The notes beneath the pieces were generated by a model, which ran no database searches, was not told where the DNA came from, and saw only the letters and a program-made list of their open reading frames with translations. A DNA stretch of 64,000 nucleotides from assembly GCA_004193285.1 (NCBI GenBank), contig SECP01000001.1:62001-126000 (forward strand), in the 5' to 3' direction. The stretch comes from Myxococcales bacterium (GTDB lineage: Bacteria; Myxococcota_A; Polyangia; Polyangiales; Polyangiaceae). Both the position numbers and the translations under genes were made by a program. Shown here in pieces: positions 38,721 through 48,080 of the stretch. The stretch's first letter is position 1. Each line of letters opens with the position of its first letter.

Positions 38721-40067
38721 TCAGCTAGCGCGGCTGTGAGCCGACTGCGAGTAGCGGCTCTGGGGGCGGGTCAGCCCGTAGTGCTCGCGCAGAGTGCGGC
38801 CCGTGTACTCGGTTCGAAATAGTCCGCGTTGGCGCAAGATCGGTACGACGTGGTCCACGAAGTCCTCCAGACCCGATGGCAGCAGCGGGGGCATGACGTT
38901 GAAGCCGTCCGCAGCCCCGGACTCGAACCACTCTTGGAGCGTGCTGGCGATCTGCTCGGGTGTGCCGGTGAAGGTGCGGTGCCCGCGGCCGCCGCCTAGG
39001 CGCGTGAGCAGCTGCCGCACGGTGAGCTGGTCACGGCGCGCGAGCTCCGTGATGACTTGGAAGCGGCTCTGGTGCCCTTTGACGGAGCGCACGTCGCCGA
39101 GCTCCGGCAGGGGCTTGTCGAGCAAGTCTTCCCCGATCTCCACGCCCAGCAAGCTAGACAGCTGGCTGAGGCCATAAGCGGGGATCTGGAGGCTGGCGAG
39201 CTCTTCCTCGCGACGCAAGGCTTCCGCTTCCGTACCGCCGAGCACCGGCACGATGCCGGGAAGCACCTTGACCCGCGTTGCGTCGCGGCCGAAGGCGGTG
39301 ATGCGCTGCTTCAAGTCTCGGTAAAACGAGCGTCCATCCTCGAGCGTCTGCTGCGCGGTGAACACGGCCTCCGCGTAGCGAGCGGCGAAATCACGGCCGT
39401 CCTCTGACGAACCAGCTTGCACGAGTAGTGGCTGGCGCTGCGGCGAGGGCGGGACGTTGAGTGGCCCCTTCACTTTGAAAAAGCGGCCGCGATGATCGAT
39501 GCGATGGACTTTGCTCGCGTCCGCGAAGGAGCCCTTCGTCTTGTCCCCGATGAGAAAATCGTCCTCCCAGCTGTCCCAGAGCTTCTGGCACACGTCGACG
39601 AACTCGCTGGCGCGCTCGTAGCGATGGTGGTGCTCGGGGACGTCGTCCAAGCCGAAATTCTCGGCCGCCTCCTTGCCCGCGGTAGTGACGATGTTCCAGC
39701 CCGCGCGGCCTCCGCTCAAGTGATCGATGGACGCGAAGCGGCGCGCCAGATTGTAGGGCTCGTTGTACGTCGTCGAGGCCGTGGCGATCAAGCCGATGTG
39801 CTGGGTGACGAGCGCGAGCGCCGGCAGGAGGGTAGTGGGGTCCAGGCGTCCGACGGGGCGGTACCGGACGTCACCCTGGAGCGCCGGCCCGTCGCCAAAG
39901 AAGATGGAGTCGAAGGTCCCTCGCTCCGCGACCTGCGCGAGCTTCACGTGGTGAGCCAGCTCCCAGCTCGCAGTCAGGCTGCTGCCTGGCGCGCGCCAGG
40001 CGGCCTCATGATGCCCGATGGTCATCAAGAAGGCGTTGAGGTGGAACTGGCGCGTGGTGAGGCCCAT
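38721..40067 (-). CDS. NtaA/SnaA/DszA-family FMNH2-dependent monooxygenase
   Basis: MGLTTRQFHLNAFLMTIGHHEAAWR; HLSGGRAGWNIVTTAGKEAAENFG; paralogue of 16881..18233. Confidence 0.92.
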   Translation of the reverse strand: MGLTTRQFHLNAFLMTIGHHEAAWRAPGSSLTASWELAHHVKLAQVAERGTFDSIFFGDGPALQGDVRYRPVGRLDPTTLLPALALVTQHIGLIATASTTYNEPYNLARRFASIDHLSGGRAGWNIVTTAGKEAAENFGLDDVPEHHHRYERASEFVDVCQKLWDSWEDDFLIGDKTKGSFADASKVHRIDHRGRFFKVKGPLNVPPSPQRQPLLVQAGSSEDGRDFAARYAEAVFTAQQTLEDGRSFYRDLKQRITAFGRDATRVKVLPGIVPVLGGTEAEALRREEELASLQIPAYGLSQLSSLLGVEIGEDLLDKPLPELGDVRSVKGHQSRFQVITELARRDQLTVRQLLTRLGGGRGHRTFTGTPEQIASTLQEWFESGAADGFNVMPPLLPSGLEDFVDHVVPILRQRGLFRTEYTGRTLREHYGLTRPQSRYSQSAHSRAS

Positions 40068-40079
40068 CCGTGCAATGCT

Positions 40080-40097
40080 TGTCTCTTTAGAAAGACA
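40080..40097. promoter_or_regulatory. Palindromic operator (site L) TGTCTCTTTAGAAAGACA
   Basis: Perfect arms (TTGTCT...AGACAA) 12 nt upstream of the minus-strand monooxygenase ATG. Confidence 0.87.
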
Positions 40098-40191
40098 AAG
40101 CAAGCTCTCCCCGCGCTCCGCCCCTCGCTTGCTGCGGGGGCAGCAGCGCCTTTCTCCATCACATCCGCCAAGCTGGTCGCGGTCGATGCCG

Positions 40192-40209
40192 TGTCTAGTA
40201 AAGGGGACG
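40192..40209. promoter_or_regulatory. Palindromic operator (site M) TGTCTAGTAAAGGGGACG
   Basis: 5+8+5 box 38 nt upstream of the 40248 start. Confidence 0.72.
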
Positions 40210-40247
40210 CTGCGGTGCTACGCAGGCCGGGTCATGCAAGGTGCGGT

Positions 40248-41036
40248 GTGAGCAGCGTGCTGCGGTCGGCGCGGGTATTCGGCGGCGCGGCGCGCGCGCA
40301 ATTCCAACTCACGCGACGCAACATCGAAGACTTGCGTCCGCTCTTCGGCATGCCGCTCGTCGCGTTGGTCTCTGTCGGCGTGCTCGTGCAATCCGGTCGC
40401 GCAAATCTCGCCGCGTACGGGCTCGTGGCCGCTACGCTGATGACGATCGGGCAGATGGGCCTGTTCGTCGCCAGCGAGATCGTCTTCCAGGAGCGCAATG
40501 GTCAGACCCTCGAGCTCGTGGTCGCGAGCCCAGCGGATATCGGGCTGGTGCTGGGCGCGCGAGTGACGGTGCTGACGGCTTTCGGCCTGGTGGGAATGCT
40601 CGAGAGTTGGCTGCTGGTGCGCGTGGTGTTCGGTCTCTCCTTGCGCGTGCATCACCCGGGGCTGCTGCTCACGACGCTGGTGCTCACGAGCCTGGCGGCC
40701 GCGGGAACCGCCATGCTCACCGCTGCGTTGTTCTCGTTCGGCAAGCAGGTGCGAACCCTGCAAAACGCGGTCAACGGACCTTTCTACCTGCTGGGAGGGG
40801 TCCTCGTGCCGACGACGTTTCTACCGGGTTGGCTCCAGTCCTTGTCGCCGGGCGTGTACTTCTATTGGGCGGCCAACCTGCTGCGCGCCGCCTTTCGGCC
40901 GGAGTCGCCGCCAGCTCCAGGGCGAGGTTTGGCGATGATCGCGCTCTTGGCCATCGTTGCCGCTGCGCTCGGCGCCCTGATTCTTCGGCGTATGATCCAC
41001 CATCTGCGGCGTGAAGGGACGCTGGGGCTCACATGA
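40248..41036 (+). CDS. ABC-2 type transporter permease
   Basis: GTG at 40248 within ORF 39492..41036; ~6 TM segments, FYLLGGVLVPTTFLPGWLQSLSPGVYFYW. Confidence 0.82.
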   Translation: MSSVLRSARVFGGAARAQFQLTRRNIEDLRPLFGMPLVALVSVGVLVQSGRANLAAYGLVAATLMTIGQMGLFVASEIVFQERNGQTLELVVASPADIGLVLGARVTVLTAFGLVGMLESWLLVRVVFGLSLRVHHPGLLLTTLVLTSLAAAGTAMLTAALFSFGKQVRTLQNAVNGPFYLLGGVLVPTTFLPGWLQSLSPGVYFYWAANLLRAAFRPESPPAPGRGLAMIALLAIVAAALGALILRRMIHHLRREGTLGLT

Positions 41037-41821
41037 GCTGGGGTCGGGCTTATCGTCAGGGGCTCACGGTGGGAGCCGCGGACTTTCGCGATTTTTGGTC
41101 GTGGAAGTCGTGGTCGTTCGGCTGGATGCTGCGAATCCTCACGAACGCGTTTGCTTGGGTGCTGCTCGGAAAAGTGTTGGGCTCGCCCGAGAAGCAGACG
41201 TATTTGCTGGTGGGAAACTCTGTCGCAGTGGGCGCTGCGAGCGCGCTCTGGGCTAGCAACGCCTGCACCTGGTCGCGCTACGACGGCACGCATCCGCTGC
41301 TGGTCATCTCGCCGGCGGGTATGACGGCAGCCGTGATTGGCCGCACTTCGATTTGGCTCTTCAACGGCGTGGCGACCTCTTTCACGACCTTCCTTGTCCT
41401 CGCGTTGGCGTTCGGTTTCTCGCCGCCACCCCTTCCGGCGTTGGCGGCGTTCCCGCTCGTCGTGCTCGTCTGCGCTAGCACTTTCTGCTTCGCGCTCTTC
41501 ATGGGCTGCCTCATCGGAAGGTGGACGCGCCTCCGCAACTTGGCGTTGGACGTCTCCGGTACGCTGCTCTTGGCGTTTTGCGGCGCGACCGTGCCGACGT
41601 CGTTTTGGCCGGCACCCGTGAGCGCCGCCGCTCAGCTTCTACCGATGACGCACGGGCTCTCGGCGATCCGAGCGGTGCTTTCGGGCGCCGGCGTGGGCGA
41701 CATGTGGTGGTCCGCTGCGCTGGAGCTGCTGGTCGGCGCCGGCTGGCTGGCCGCCGCGCTGGGTACCATGCAGCAGCTAGCCGAGCGCGGGCGCGAGGAC
41801 GGATCCATTGAGCTCATTTGA
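41033..41821 (+). CDS. ABC-2 type transporter permease
   Basis: Overlaps upstream permease; multiple TM segments, VPTSFWPAPVSAAAQLLPMTHGLSAIR. Confidence 0.82.
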   Translation: MSWGRAYRQGLTVGAADFRDFWSWKSWSFGWMLRILTNAFAWVLLGKVLGSPEKQTYLLVGNSVAVGAASALWASNACTWSRYDGTHPLLVISPAGMTAAVIGRTSIWLFNGVATSFTTFLVLALAFGFSPPPLPALAAFPLVVLVCASTFCFALFMGCLIGRWTRLRNLALDVSGTLLLAFCGATVPTSFWPAPVSAAAQLLPMTHGLSAIRAVLSGAGVGDMWWSAALELLVGAGWLAAALGTMQQLAERGREDGSIELI

Positions 41822-41832
41822 TCGGAGAGTGA

Positions 41833-42786
41833 ATGATGCTGGCGATTGAGACGGAGCGATTGTCCCGGCGCTACGGGGCGGGTACGGCAGCCAAGGGTCG
41901 GCTCGCGCTGGACCAGGTGTCGCTTCAGGTGGAACCCGGCGAAGTGAGGGGGCTGCTGGGGCCGAACGGCGCCGGCAAGACGACGCTGGTGAAAATTCTC
42001 TCCACCGTTCTCCTGCCGACGAGTGGGCGGGCGCTAGTTTTCGGCCACGACGTAGAAAAAGCGACGCGCGAAGTCCGCTCCCGAATCGGCATCGTCTTCG
42101 GCGGTGACCGGGGCCTCTACAACAACCTGACCGCGCGGGAGAACCTCGAATACTGGGCGGCGCTTTACGATGTTCCGATCAAAGAGGTCAAACCTCGCAT
42201 CGAGCGCTTGCTGGAGCGCGTGGGCCTTGCCGAGCGGGCGACGCAGGCCGTCTCCGGCTACTCGCGCGGCATGAAGCAGCGGCTGCACCTGGCGCGAGGT
42301 TTGGTCGCCGGAGCGAAGGTGCTGTTCCTGGACGAGCCCACGATGGGTATGGACCCCATGGCCGCGCGCGACTTCCGCCAAATCGTCCGCGAGCTCCGCT
42401 CGGAGGGCTGCACGATATTGCTCACCACGCACGATATGCGCGAGGCGGAAGCGCTGTGCGACAAGGTGGCGCTGATCGACCGAGGCAAGGTGCTCGCCGT
42501 GGAAAGGCCGGCGGAGCTTTCGCGCTACGTCGCCAGGTACGAGCGCATCGACGTGGAGGGCGCATCCGACGCGCTCCTCGAGAGCTTGCGTTCCCACGGC
42601 GGGGTGGCGACCGTGAACCGGGCTCCACAAGGACACGGCCATCGCATCGAGCTGGCCGACGGCGACGCTCACCGGAGTGTGCTCGCCCTCTTGGTCCAGA
42701 CGGGCGTCACCTCCATCACCACCTCGCGCCCGAGCTTGGAAGAGGTTTACGTGCACCTCATCGGCGACCGCGGCCTGGAAGTCTGA
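41833..42786 (+). CDS. ABC transporter ATP-binding protein (ABC-2 export type)
   Basis: GPNGAGKTTLVKIL, SGYSRGMKQRLHLARGL, LFLDEPTMGMDP. Confidence 0.95.
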   Translation: MMLAIETERLSRRYGAGTAAKGRLALDQVSLQVEPGEVRGLLGPNGAGKTTLVKILSTVLLPTSGRALVFGHDVEKATREVRSRIGIVFGGDRGLYNNLTARENLEYWAALYDVPIKEVKPRIERLLERVGLAERATQAVSGYSRGMKQRLHLARGLVAGAKVLFLDEPTMGMDPMAARDFRQIVRELRSEGCTILLTTHDMREAEALCDKVALIDRGKVLAVERPAELSRYVARYERIDVEGASDALLESLRSHGGVATVNRAPQGHGHRIELADGDAHRSVLALLVQTGVTSITTSRPSLEEVYVHLIGDRGLEV

Positions 42787-42928
42787 GCTCGAAACGATGT
42801 ACTCAGCGGGGTTTGGTTTCTGCAGGCATTCGCTCAGCCGGCCCTGGTCACGGCGCGGTTTGCTGCTGATGCAGCAGGGTCAGGCGCACTGACCGGGCGC
42901 TGACGCGCACGGTAGTCTGACGCCAGGA

Positions 42929-42946
42929 TGTCTTTTAAGGTGGACG
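42929..42946. promoter_or_regulatory. Palindromic operator (site N) TGTCTTTTAAGGTGGACG
   Basis: 5+8+5 box ending 1 nt before the 42948 ATG. Confidence 0.68.
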
Positions 42947-42947
42947 G

Positions 42948-44285
42948 ATGGCACCTGGCTCGCGTCCGCCTCTTCGAGAGGACCAGCGCACGCCGCTCGA
43001 CTCCCCGCCGCTCACGCGCCGCAATTGGTGGCTCCACGTGCTCGAGGGCACGACGCTGATCGGTGCCGGCGCGGCCATCAATCCGAACACGGTGGGCAGC
43101 GCGCTCGTCGAATCGCTGGGGGGCGCGGCCTGGATGGTGGCGCTGATGCCGATGGCGACCCACGTCGGTTTCTCGCTGGGGCCCATCCTGAGCGCGCACC
43201 ACCTGGACCGCCGCAGCGAGTTCATCCCTGTGCTCCGCGCCATGCTGCCGCTTTCCCGACTGCCCCTCCTGCTCACGGCCGCAGTGCTGTGGTTCTCCGG
43301 CGCTGGGCCGCTTGCGCTCTGGGCCGTGGTCGGCGGAGCGCTCGCCTATGGGGTGGCCGGGGGACTGAGCATCGGCGCCTGGCAGCAGCTGATCGCCAAG
43401 ACGGTGCCGCCCTCCGAGCGGCCTTCGCTGTTCGCATCGCGCTACCTGTTCTCGAACGTTCTGGGCCTGGGCGCGGGGGCACTGGTTGCCGTCGTGCTGA
43501 CGCGCTGCCCGGGAACGCAGGGCTACGCGCTCCTCTACTGCGTCGCTTTCGCCGGCGCGACGCTGGCTTATCACCTGATCACTCGGGTGAGCGAGCCGGC
43601 GTCTCCGCCGCCACCGCCTACGCCGCCGCGCTCGCTGCTTCAGAACCTAGGTGACGTCCCTACGCTGTTCGGCGGCGATCGTCGCCTCAGCCTGTACTTA
43701 CTGACGGCCGTGCTCGTAAACAGCCAGTTCATCTTCATCGGCTTCTTGGCGATTCACGCGCAACGGACGCTCAACGCTCCCGAAGGGTACATCGGGGCGC
43801 TCACCACCGCGCAAATGGCGGGCGCAGTGGCTGGCACCTTCCTCGCCGCGCGTTGGGGGCGACGTGTGGGTAGCCGCAGCCTGCTCTTGGGCTCCCGCGC
43901 GCTCTTCCTGGTCGTGGCGGTGGGCGGGCTGCTCGCGCAGAGCGACTACGCCTTCCGGGCGCTGTTCGCGCTCTACGGCGCTGCCCTCTGGAGCAATCTC
44001 GTCGGTCACAACACCGTCACCCTCGAGCTTCTTCCCAATCAGCGACGAGCGACCATGCTCGCCACGTTCGGCTTGGTGCAGGTACCAAGCATGTTGATCG
44101 CGTCGCAGCTCGGCGCCCTGCTCTGGCGTGGAGGCGGGTTCACGTGGGTGGCGGTGGTGTCGTCGCTGGGGTTGCTTGCCGCGAACGCGACCGCCTGGCG
44201 GTTGCCGCGAGCGCTAGCGATAGCGGAACCGCTGCCGCTCGCCTCGCCGCGGCCCGCCATCACGGAACCGGCACCCGCCGAGTAG
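42948..44285 (+). CDS. MFS transporter
   Basis: 12-TM-like sequence; two-half MFS layout. Confidence 0.78.
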   Translation: MAPGSRPPLREDQRTPLDSPPLTRRNWWLHVLEGTTLIGAGAAINPNTVGSALVESLGGAAWMVALMPMATHVGFSLGPILSAHHLDRRSEFIPVLRAMLPLSRLPLLLTAAVLWFSGAGPLALWAVVGGALAYGVAGGLSIGAWQQLIAKTVPPSERPSLFASRYLFSNVLGLGAGALVAVVLTRCPGTQGYALLYCVAFAGATLAYHLITRVSEPASPPPPPTPPRSLLQNLGDVPTLFGGDRRLSLYLLTAVLVNSQFIFIGFLAIHAQRTLNAPEGYIGALTTAQMAGAVAGTFLAARWGRRVGSRSLLLGSRALFLVVAVGGLLAQSDYAFRALFALYGAALWSNLVGHNTVTLELLPNQRRATMLATFGLVQVPSMLIASQLGALLWRGGGFTWVAVVSSLGLLAANATAWRLPRALAIAEPLPLASPRPAITEPAPAE

Positions 44286-44288
44286 CCC

Positions 44289-44306
44289 TGTCTATTTTAA
44301 TAGACG
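44289..44306. promoter_or_regulatory. Palindromic operator (site O) TGTCTATTTTAATAGACG
   Basis: GTCTATTTTAATAGAC near-perfect palindrome upstream of SBP gene. Confidence 0.86.
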
Positions 44307-44342
44307 GTGCGATGGCAAGCCACTAGCTTGCCATCGCAAGTC

Positions 44343-45389
44343 ATGAAGGCGCGTGCTCGCACCCCGCTCATTTCGCCGTCTGGCGCGCTCCGCGCCGGCA
44401 TTCTCGCCGCGTCGTTGCTACTGGGCTGCTCCCGCGCCGAATCGAAGACGGAGGCGGGTGGGGCGAGCGAAGACCTAGCGACGTTGGAGCTCCGGTATCA
44501 AGGCAACAACGGCACCGTCGTGCCAGCCGAGCTCGCAGACGATCTCGGTTACCTCGCGCCGCTGCGCCTGAAATTCGTGGGCAGCACCGTCAGCGGACCC
44601 GCCAGCATCCAAGCCGTCGTGACCGGGGATACGGACTTCGGTGGAGCCTTCAACGGCGCCGTCATCAAGCTCGTGCTCGCAAACGCGCAAATCGTGAGCG
44701 TCGTCGGGTACTACGGGGTGGACGCCAAGCGCTGGGGCGGGTTTTATGTCTTGAACGAGAGCCCCATCAAGAGCGCGCGCGACCTGGTCGACAAGAAGAT
44801 CGCGATGAACACGCTCGGGGCGCATTCCGAGTTCATGGTCAAGGAGTTCCTCGCTCGCGGCAAGCTGACGAGCGAGGAGGTCAAGCAGGTAATGCTGGTC
44901 GCCATCCCGCCCGTGAACGCGGAGCAGACTCTGCGCCAGCGCCAGGTGGACATGGCATCCCTCGGCGACATTTACCGCGACCGTGCCATCGAAAGCGGCG
45001 GCATTCGCCCCCTCTTTTCCGACCATGAGCTCTTTGGGGAATTTACGGCAGGCTCGTATGTGATGACGAAGAGCTTCATCAGCAAGCACCCGAAAGCGGC
45101 CCGCAAGCTCGTAGAGGCGGTCGGGCGCGCGATCGAATGGTCGCGCACGACACCTCGCGAAGAGGTCATCGCGCGCATGACGGCCATCATCGCCAAGCGG
45201 GGTCGCAACGAGAATGCTTCCGTCATCAAGTACTGGAAGAGCTACGGCGTCGTCGGCGACCATGGCAAATTGACGGACCGCGACTTTCAGCTGTGGATAG
45301 ACTTCATGATCCGAGACGGCTCGCTCAAGCCCGGCCAGCTCAAAGCGCGCGACCTGTACACGAACGCGCTGAATTCGTTCGCGAAGTGA
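44343..45389 (+). CDS. Orphan SsuA/NMT1-like substrate-binding lipoprotein
   Basis: LLLGCS lipobox; paralogue of 57765..58823 (GDTDFGGAFNGAVIKL, TLGAHSEFMVKEFLARG). Confidence 0.85.
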   Translation: MKARARTPLISPSGALRAGILAASLLLGCSRAESKTEAGGASEDLATLELRYQGNNGTVVPAELADDLGYLAPLRLKFVGSTVSGPASIQAVVTGDTDFGGAFNGAVIKLVLANAQIVSVVGYYGVDAKRWGGFYVLNESPIKSARDLVDKKIAMNTLGAHSEFMVKEFLARGKLTSEEVKQVMLVAIPPVNAEQTLRQRQVDMASLGDIYRDRAIESGGIRPLFSDHELFGEFTAGSYVMTKSFISKHPKAARKLVEAVGRAIEWSRTTPREEVIARMTAIIAKRGRNENASVIKYWKSYGVVGDHGKLTDRDFQLWIDFMIRDGSLKPGQLKARDLYTNALNSFAK

Positions 45390-45451
45390 TTCTTTCGGGG
45401 GCGTCGGGGCGCCGTAAAGAGCTTCGTCACACTAACGGGCAAATGGTGCGG

Positions 45452-46804
45452 CTAGGGAGCTGTCGACCAGGCCTCGAGGCGTTTCTGGACCGCCGCCTCC
45501 GCGTCCGGTTGCCGTTGCCCCGGCGGCAGCGCGCGGTAGCCTGCCAGTTGTTCCTCGAGCACTTCGCGGGCCTCCTGGAGCCTGCCCGCTCCTTTGAGTA
45601 AGTCTGCCTTGATACCCAAGAAGCCGACGCGACGCGGTCCGTACGCCTTGGCCAGGGCGCGCTCGATGGCGGCGAGGCCATCTTCCCAGCGCTTGCCGTC
45701 ACGGTAGAGGCGCGCCAAGTAGTGAGGCGGGTTGTAGCTCTGCGGAAGTTGGTTCTCGCGCTCTCGGAGGATCGCTTCCGCCTCCGCGCTGCGGCCGAGG
45801 AAGAGCAGGCTGGAGGTGCGCTCCCAATCGTAAATGGCCTGCTTCTCCGGGTGGCCGCCAGCGCTGCCAGCCGCGATGACCGCGAGCGCCTGCTCGGCCG
45901 CCCATGCGGCGCCTGCATCGTCTTTCAACACCTCACGAACGCGCCGCAAGTTGCCGCACGCGTCGGCCTGATCGTCGACGGCAGCGCCGGGCGCCGCCTC
46001 GCCACAGTCGCGCGCCAGACTCCGCTCGGCGACGGCTCGTAGCTGAGAGGCGTTTTCCGAAGAGGCGGAGCGATCCGCGCAGCCGAGGGACGTCGCGGCG
46101 AAATCCACTGCCGCCACGGACGCCGGAAACAGCGGGAGCTCGCGCAGTGCCAGCTCCAAGCAAGCGTCGTCCTTCTTCTGCTTGGAGAGCGTCGATACCA
46201 GCGAGACGAGCGCAGCGCCGCGCCCTGGCCATGCCTGCGGCGCCGACGCCAGCGCGCCCCGGTAGCGCTCTTCTGCAGCTGCGAGCTCCCGCCGGGCGAC
46301 GAGCGAGTCCGCCTCGCGCAGCTGCTGCTCGTAGCCGGGGCGAGCGGTCGCGCCCTCTTTCAACCACCCGCTCAACTCCGCTGGCGTAGCCGCGCCGAGC
46401 CAGCGCCCGCGCACCTCTTGCGTCTTTGCGTCCAGCAGGTAGAACGTAGGCCAGACACCGACGGGATAGCGCGCCAGAAAAGCTTCGTTGCTGGCCCGCT
46501 CCGTGTCGATGGCGAGCAGCACTACCGACGCTAGCTCGGGAACCTTTTCCAAACGCAGCACCTCCGCTTGCATCGAAAGGCACGTGTGGCACCACGGCGC
46601 CCAAAGATCTGCTAGCACCAGCTTGCCGCTCTGCCGCGCCTTCTCGAACGCTTCGTCCGGTGAGTCCGCAAGCCAGAGTCCGGCGCTGCCCGGCCTGGAC
46701 GCGGCGGGCGCTGGCCGCGTCGGAGGTACCGGAGGTGCGCTCGAGCGACAGCCCCACACCGTCATCGCGAGCCAGGCAGCTAGTGACGCGGAGCGGAGTC
46801 GCAT
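45452..46804 (-). CDS. Thioredoxin-like (WCHTC) lipoprotein with TPR-like repeats
   Basis: VWGC lipobox, ADLWAPWCHTCLSMQAEV, helical repeat region. Confidence 0.75.
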   Translation of the reverse strand: MRLRSASLAAWLAMTVWGCRSSAPPVPPTRPAPAASRPGSAGLWLADSPDEAFEKARQSGKLVLADLWAPWCHTCLSMQAEVLRLEKVPELASVVLLAIDTERASNEAFLARYPVGVWPTFYLLDAKTQEVRGRWLGAATPAELSGWLKEGATARPGYEQQLREADSLVARRELAAAEERYRGALASAPQAWPGRGAALVSLVSTLSKQKKDDACLELALRELPLFPASVAAVDFAATSLGCADRSASSENASQLRAVAERSLARDCGEAAPGAAVDDQADACGNLRRVREVLKDDAGAAWAAEQALAVIAAGSAGGHPEKQAIYDWERTSSLLFLGRSAEAEAILRERENQLPQSYNPPHYLARLYRDGKRWEDGLAAIERALAKAYGPRRVGFLGIKADLLKGAGRLQEAREVLEEQLAGYRALPPGQRQPDAEAAVQKRLEAWSTAP

Positions 46805-46807
46805 TGC

Positions 46808-46825
46808 TGTCTCGTTTTGTAGAGC
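46808..46825. promoter_or_regulatory. Palindromic operator (site P) TGTCTCGTTTTGTAGAGC
   Basis: 5+8+5 variant between divergent thioredoxin-like and RibD-like genes. Confidence 0.6.
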
Positions 46826-46880
46826 CTGCTCCGCGAAATGGGAAGACGCGAGGGCCTTCTCCGGTGCTAATCCATAGCGG

Positions 46881-47444
46881 GTGAGCTCGGACGAAGCATT
46901 CATGCGGCTCGCCGTCGAGCAGGCGGAGCTTGCGCGCGGACAAACCGGCGACAACCCTTGGGTGGGCTGCGCCATCGTGAGCGCGGATGGTCGAGTGCTA
47001 GGGCTCGGCTACACGCGCGGCCCGGGAGAGCACCACGCGGAAATCTCTGCGGCAGCGGACGCCGCATCGCGCGGCCACTCCATCGTGGGCGCAACGTTGT
47101 ACTCCACCCTGGAGCCGTGCTCGTTTCATGGCCGCACGCCTGCTTGCGCGCACGCCATCGTCGCACGCGGGCTACGACGCGTGGTTACCGCCATGCGCGA
47201 CCCCAACCCGCGAGTGGACGGCGCAGGCATCCATATCTTGCGCGAGGGTGGCGTGGAGGTGAGGGAAGGGGTGGGCGAGGCTGATGTCCGCCGTCAGCTC
47301 GGCACCTGGATCGTCCAGCACCACCCGCTCGCAATCTCGCGGGAAGCGTCGTCGCTCGGAGCGCTGACTCCCGCGCAGCGCCTCACCTGGCTGAGCGAGC
47401 GGTACGGCGTCGAGCCGTCGTTGCTCGCGATGGTGCTCGGCTGA
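46881..47444 (+). CDS. RibD-type deaminase domain protein (diaminohydroxyphosphoribosylaminopyrimidine deaminase-like)
   Basis: HHAEISAA, STLEPCSFHGRTPACAHAIV, AMRDPNPRVDGAGI; no reductase domain. Confidence 0.82.
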   Translation: MSSDEAFMRLAVEQAELARGQTGDNPWVGCAIVSADGRVLGLGYTRGPGEHHAEISAAADAASRGHSIVGATLYSTLEPCSFHGRTPACAHAIVARGLRRVVTAMRDPNPRVDGAGIHILREGGVEVREGVGEADVRRQLGTWIVQHHPLAISREASSLGALTPAQRLTWLSERYGVEPSLLAMVLG

Positions 47445-47566
47445 GTCGGCCTCTTCGCCGGTTACCGAGCACGAAGCGCGCTCTCCCCGTCCGCCCAGCC
47501 TGAGCGACGGTTCAGGCGTCTCTTGAAGAGGGGGAAAGCTCCACTTCGCGCCGGAGGTGTTACAAC

Positions 47567-48001
47567 ATGCCCCCCATGCGTTTTCTCCACACCATGCTGC
47601 GCGTGCTCGACCTCGACAAATCGGTCGACTTCTTCACCAACAAGCTCGGGCTTCGGGAGCTCCGCCGACACGAAAACCAAGGCGGCCGCTTCACGTTGGT
47701 GTTCATCGGTAGCGGCGCCGCGGACGACCCCGCGGAGATCGAGCTGACCTACAATTGGGACGAAACCTCGCCGTACCCCACCGGCCGCTTCTTCGGTCAC
47801 CTGGCGTTCGAGGTCGCGGACATTTACGAAACCTGCGGGCGCCTGCAGGCCGCCGGGGTGGACATCCTGCGGCCTCCGCGTGACGGGCGCATGGCTTTCG
47901 TCAAATCTCCCGACGGGCACTCGATCGAGCTCCTGCAGCGGGGGGCCGCGCTAGAGCCGAAAGAGCCGTGGCTCTCCCAGGCGAATCAAGGCAGCTGGTA
48001 A
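47567..48001 (+). CDS. Lactoylglutathione lyase / VOC family
   Basis: [42 protein letters not shown]. Confidence 0.92.
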   Translation: MPPMRFLHTMLRVLDLDKSVDFFTNKLGLRELRRHENQGGRFTLVFIGSGAADDPAEIELTYNWDETSPYPTGRFFGHLAFEVADIYETCGRLQAAGVDILRPPRDGRMAFVKSPDGHSIELLQRGAALEPKEPWLSQANQGSW

Positions 48002-48029
48002 GGGGCGACTGTCTCGCATAACTACGCTT

Positions 48030-48047
48030 GGTCTTGCACAATAGAGC
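48030..48047. promoter_or_regulatory. Palindromic operator (site Q) GGTCTTGCACAATAGAGC
   Basis: Variant 5+8+5 box, preceded by a TGTCT half-site at 48010; upstream of the GST gene. Confidence 0.5.
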
Positions 48048-48080
48048 GGTGTGCCCCATAGCTTGGGGTTGAGCGAGACC

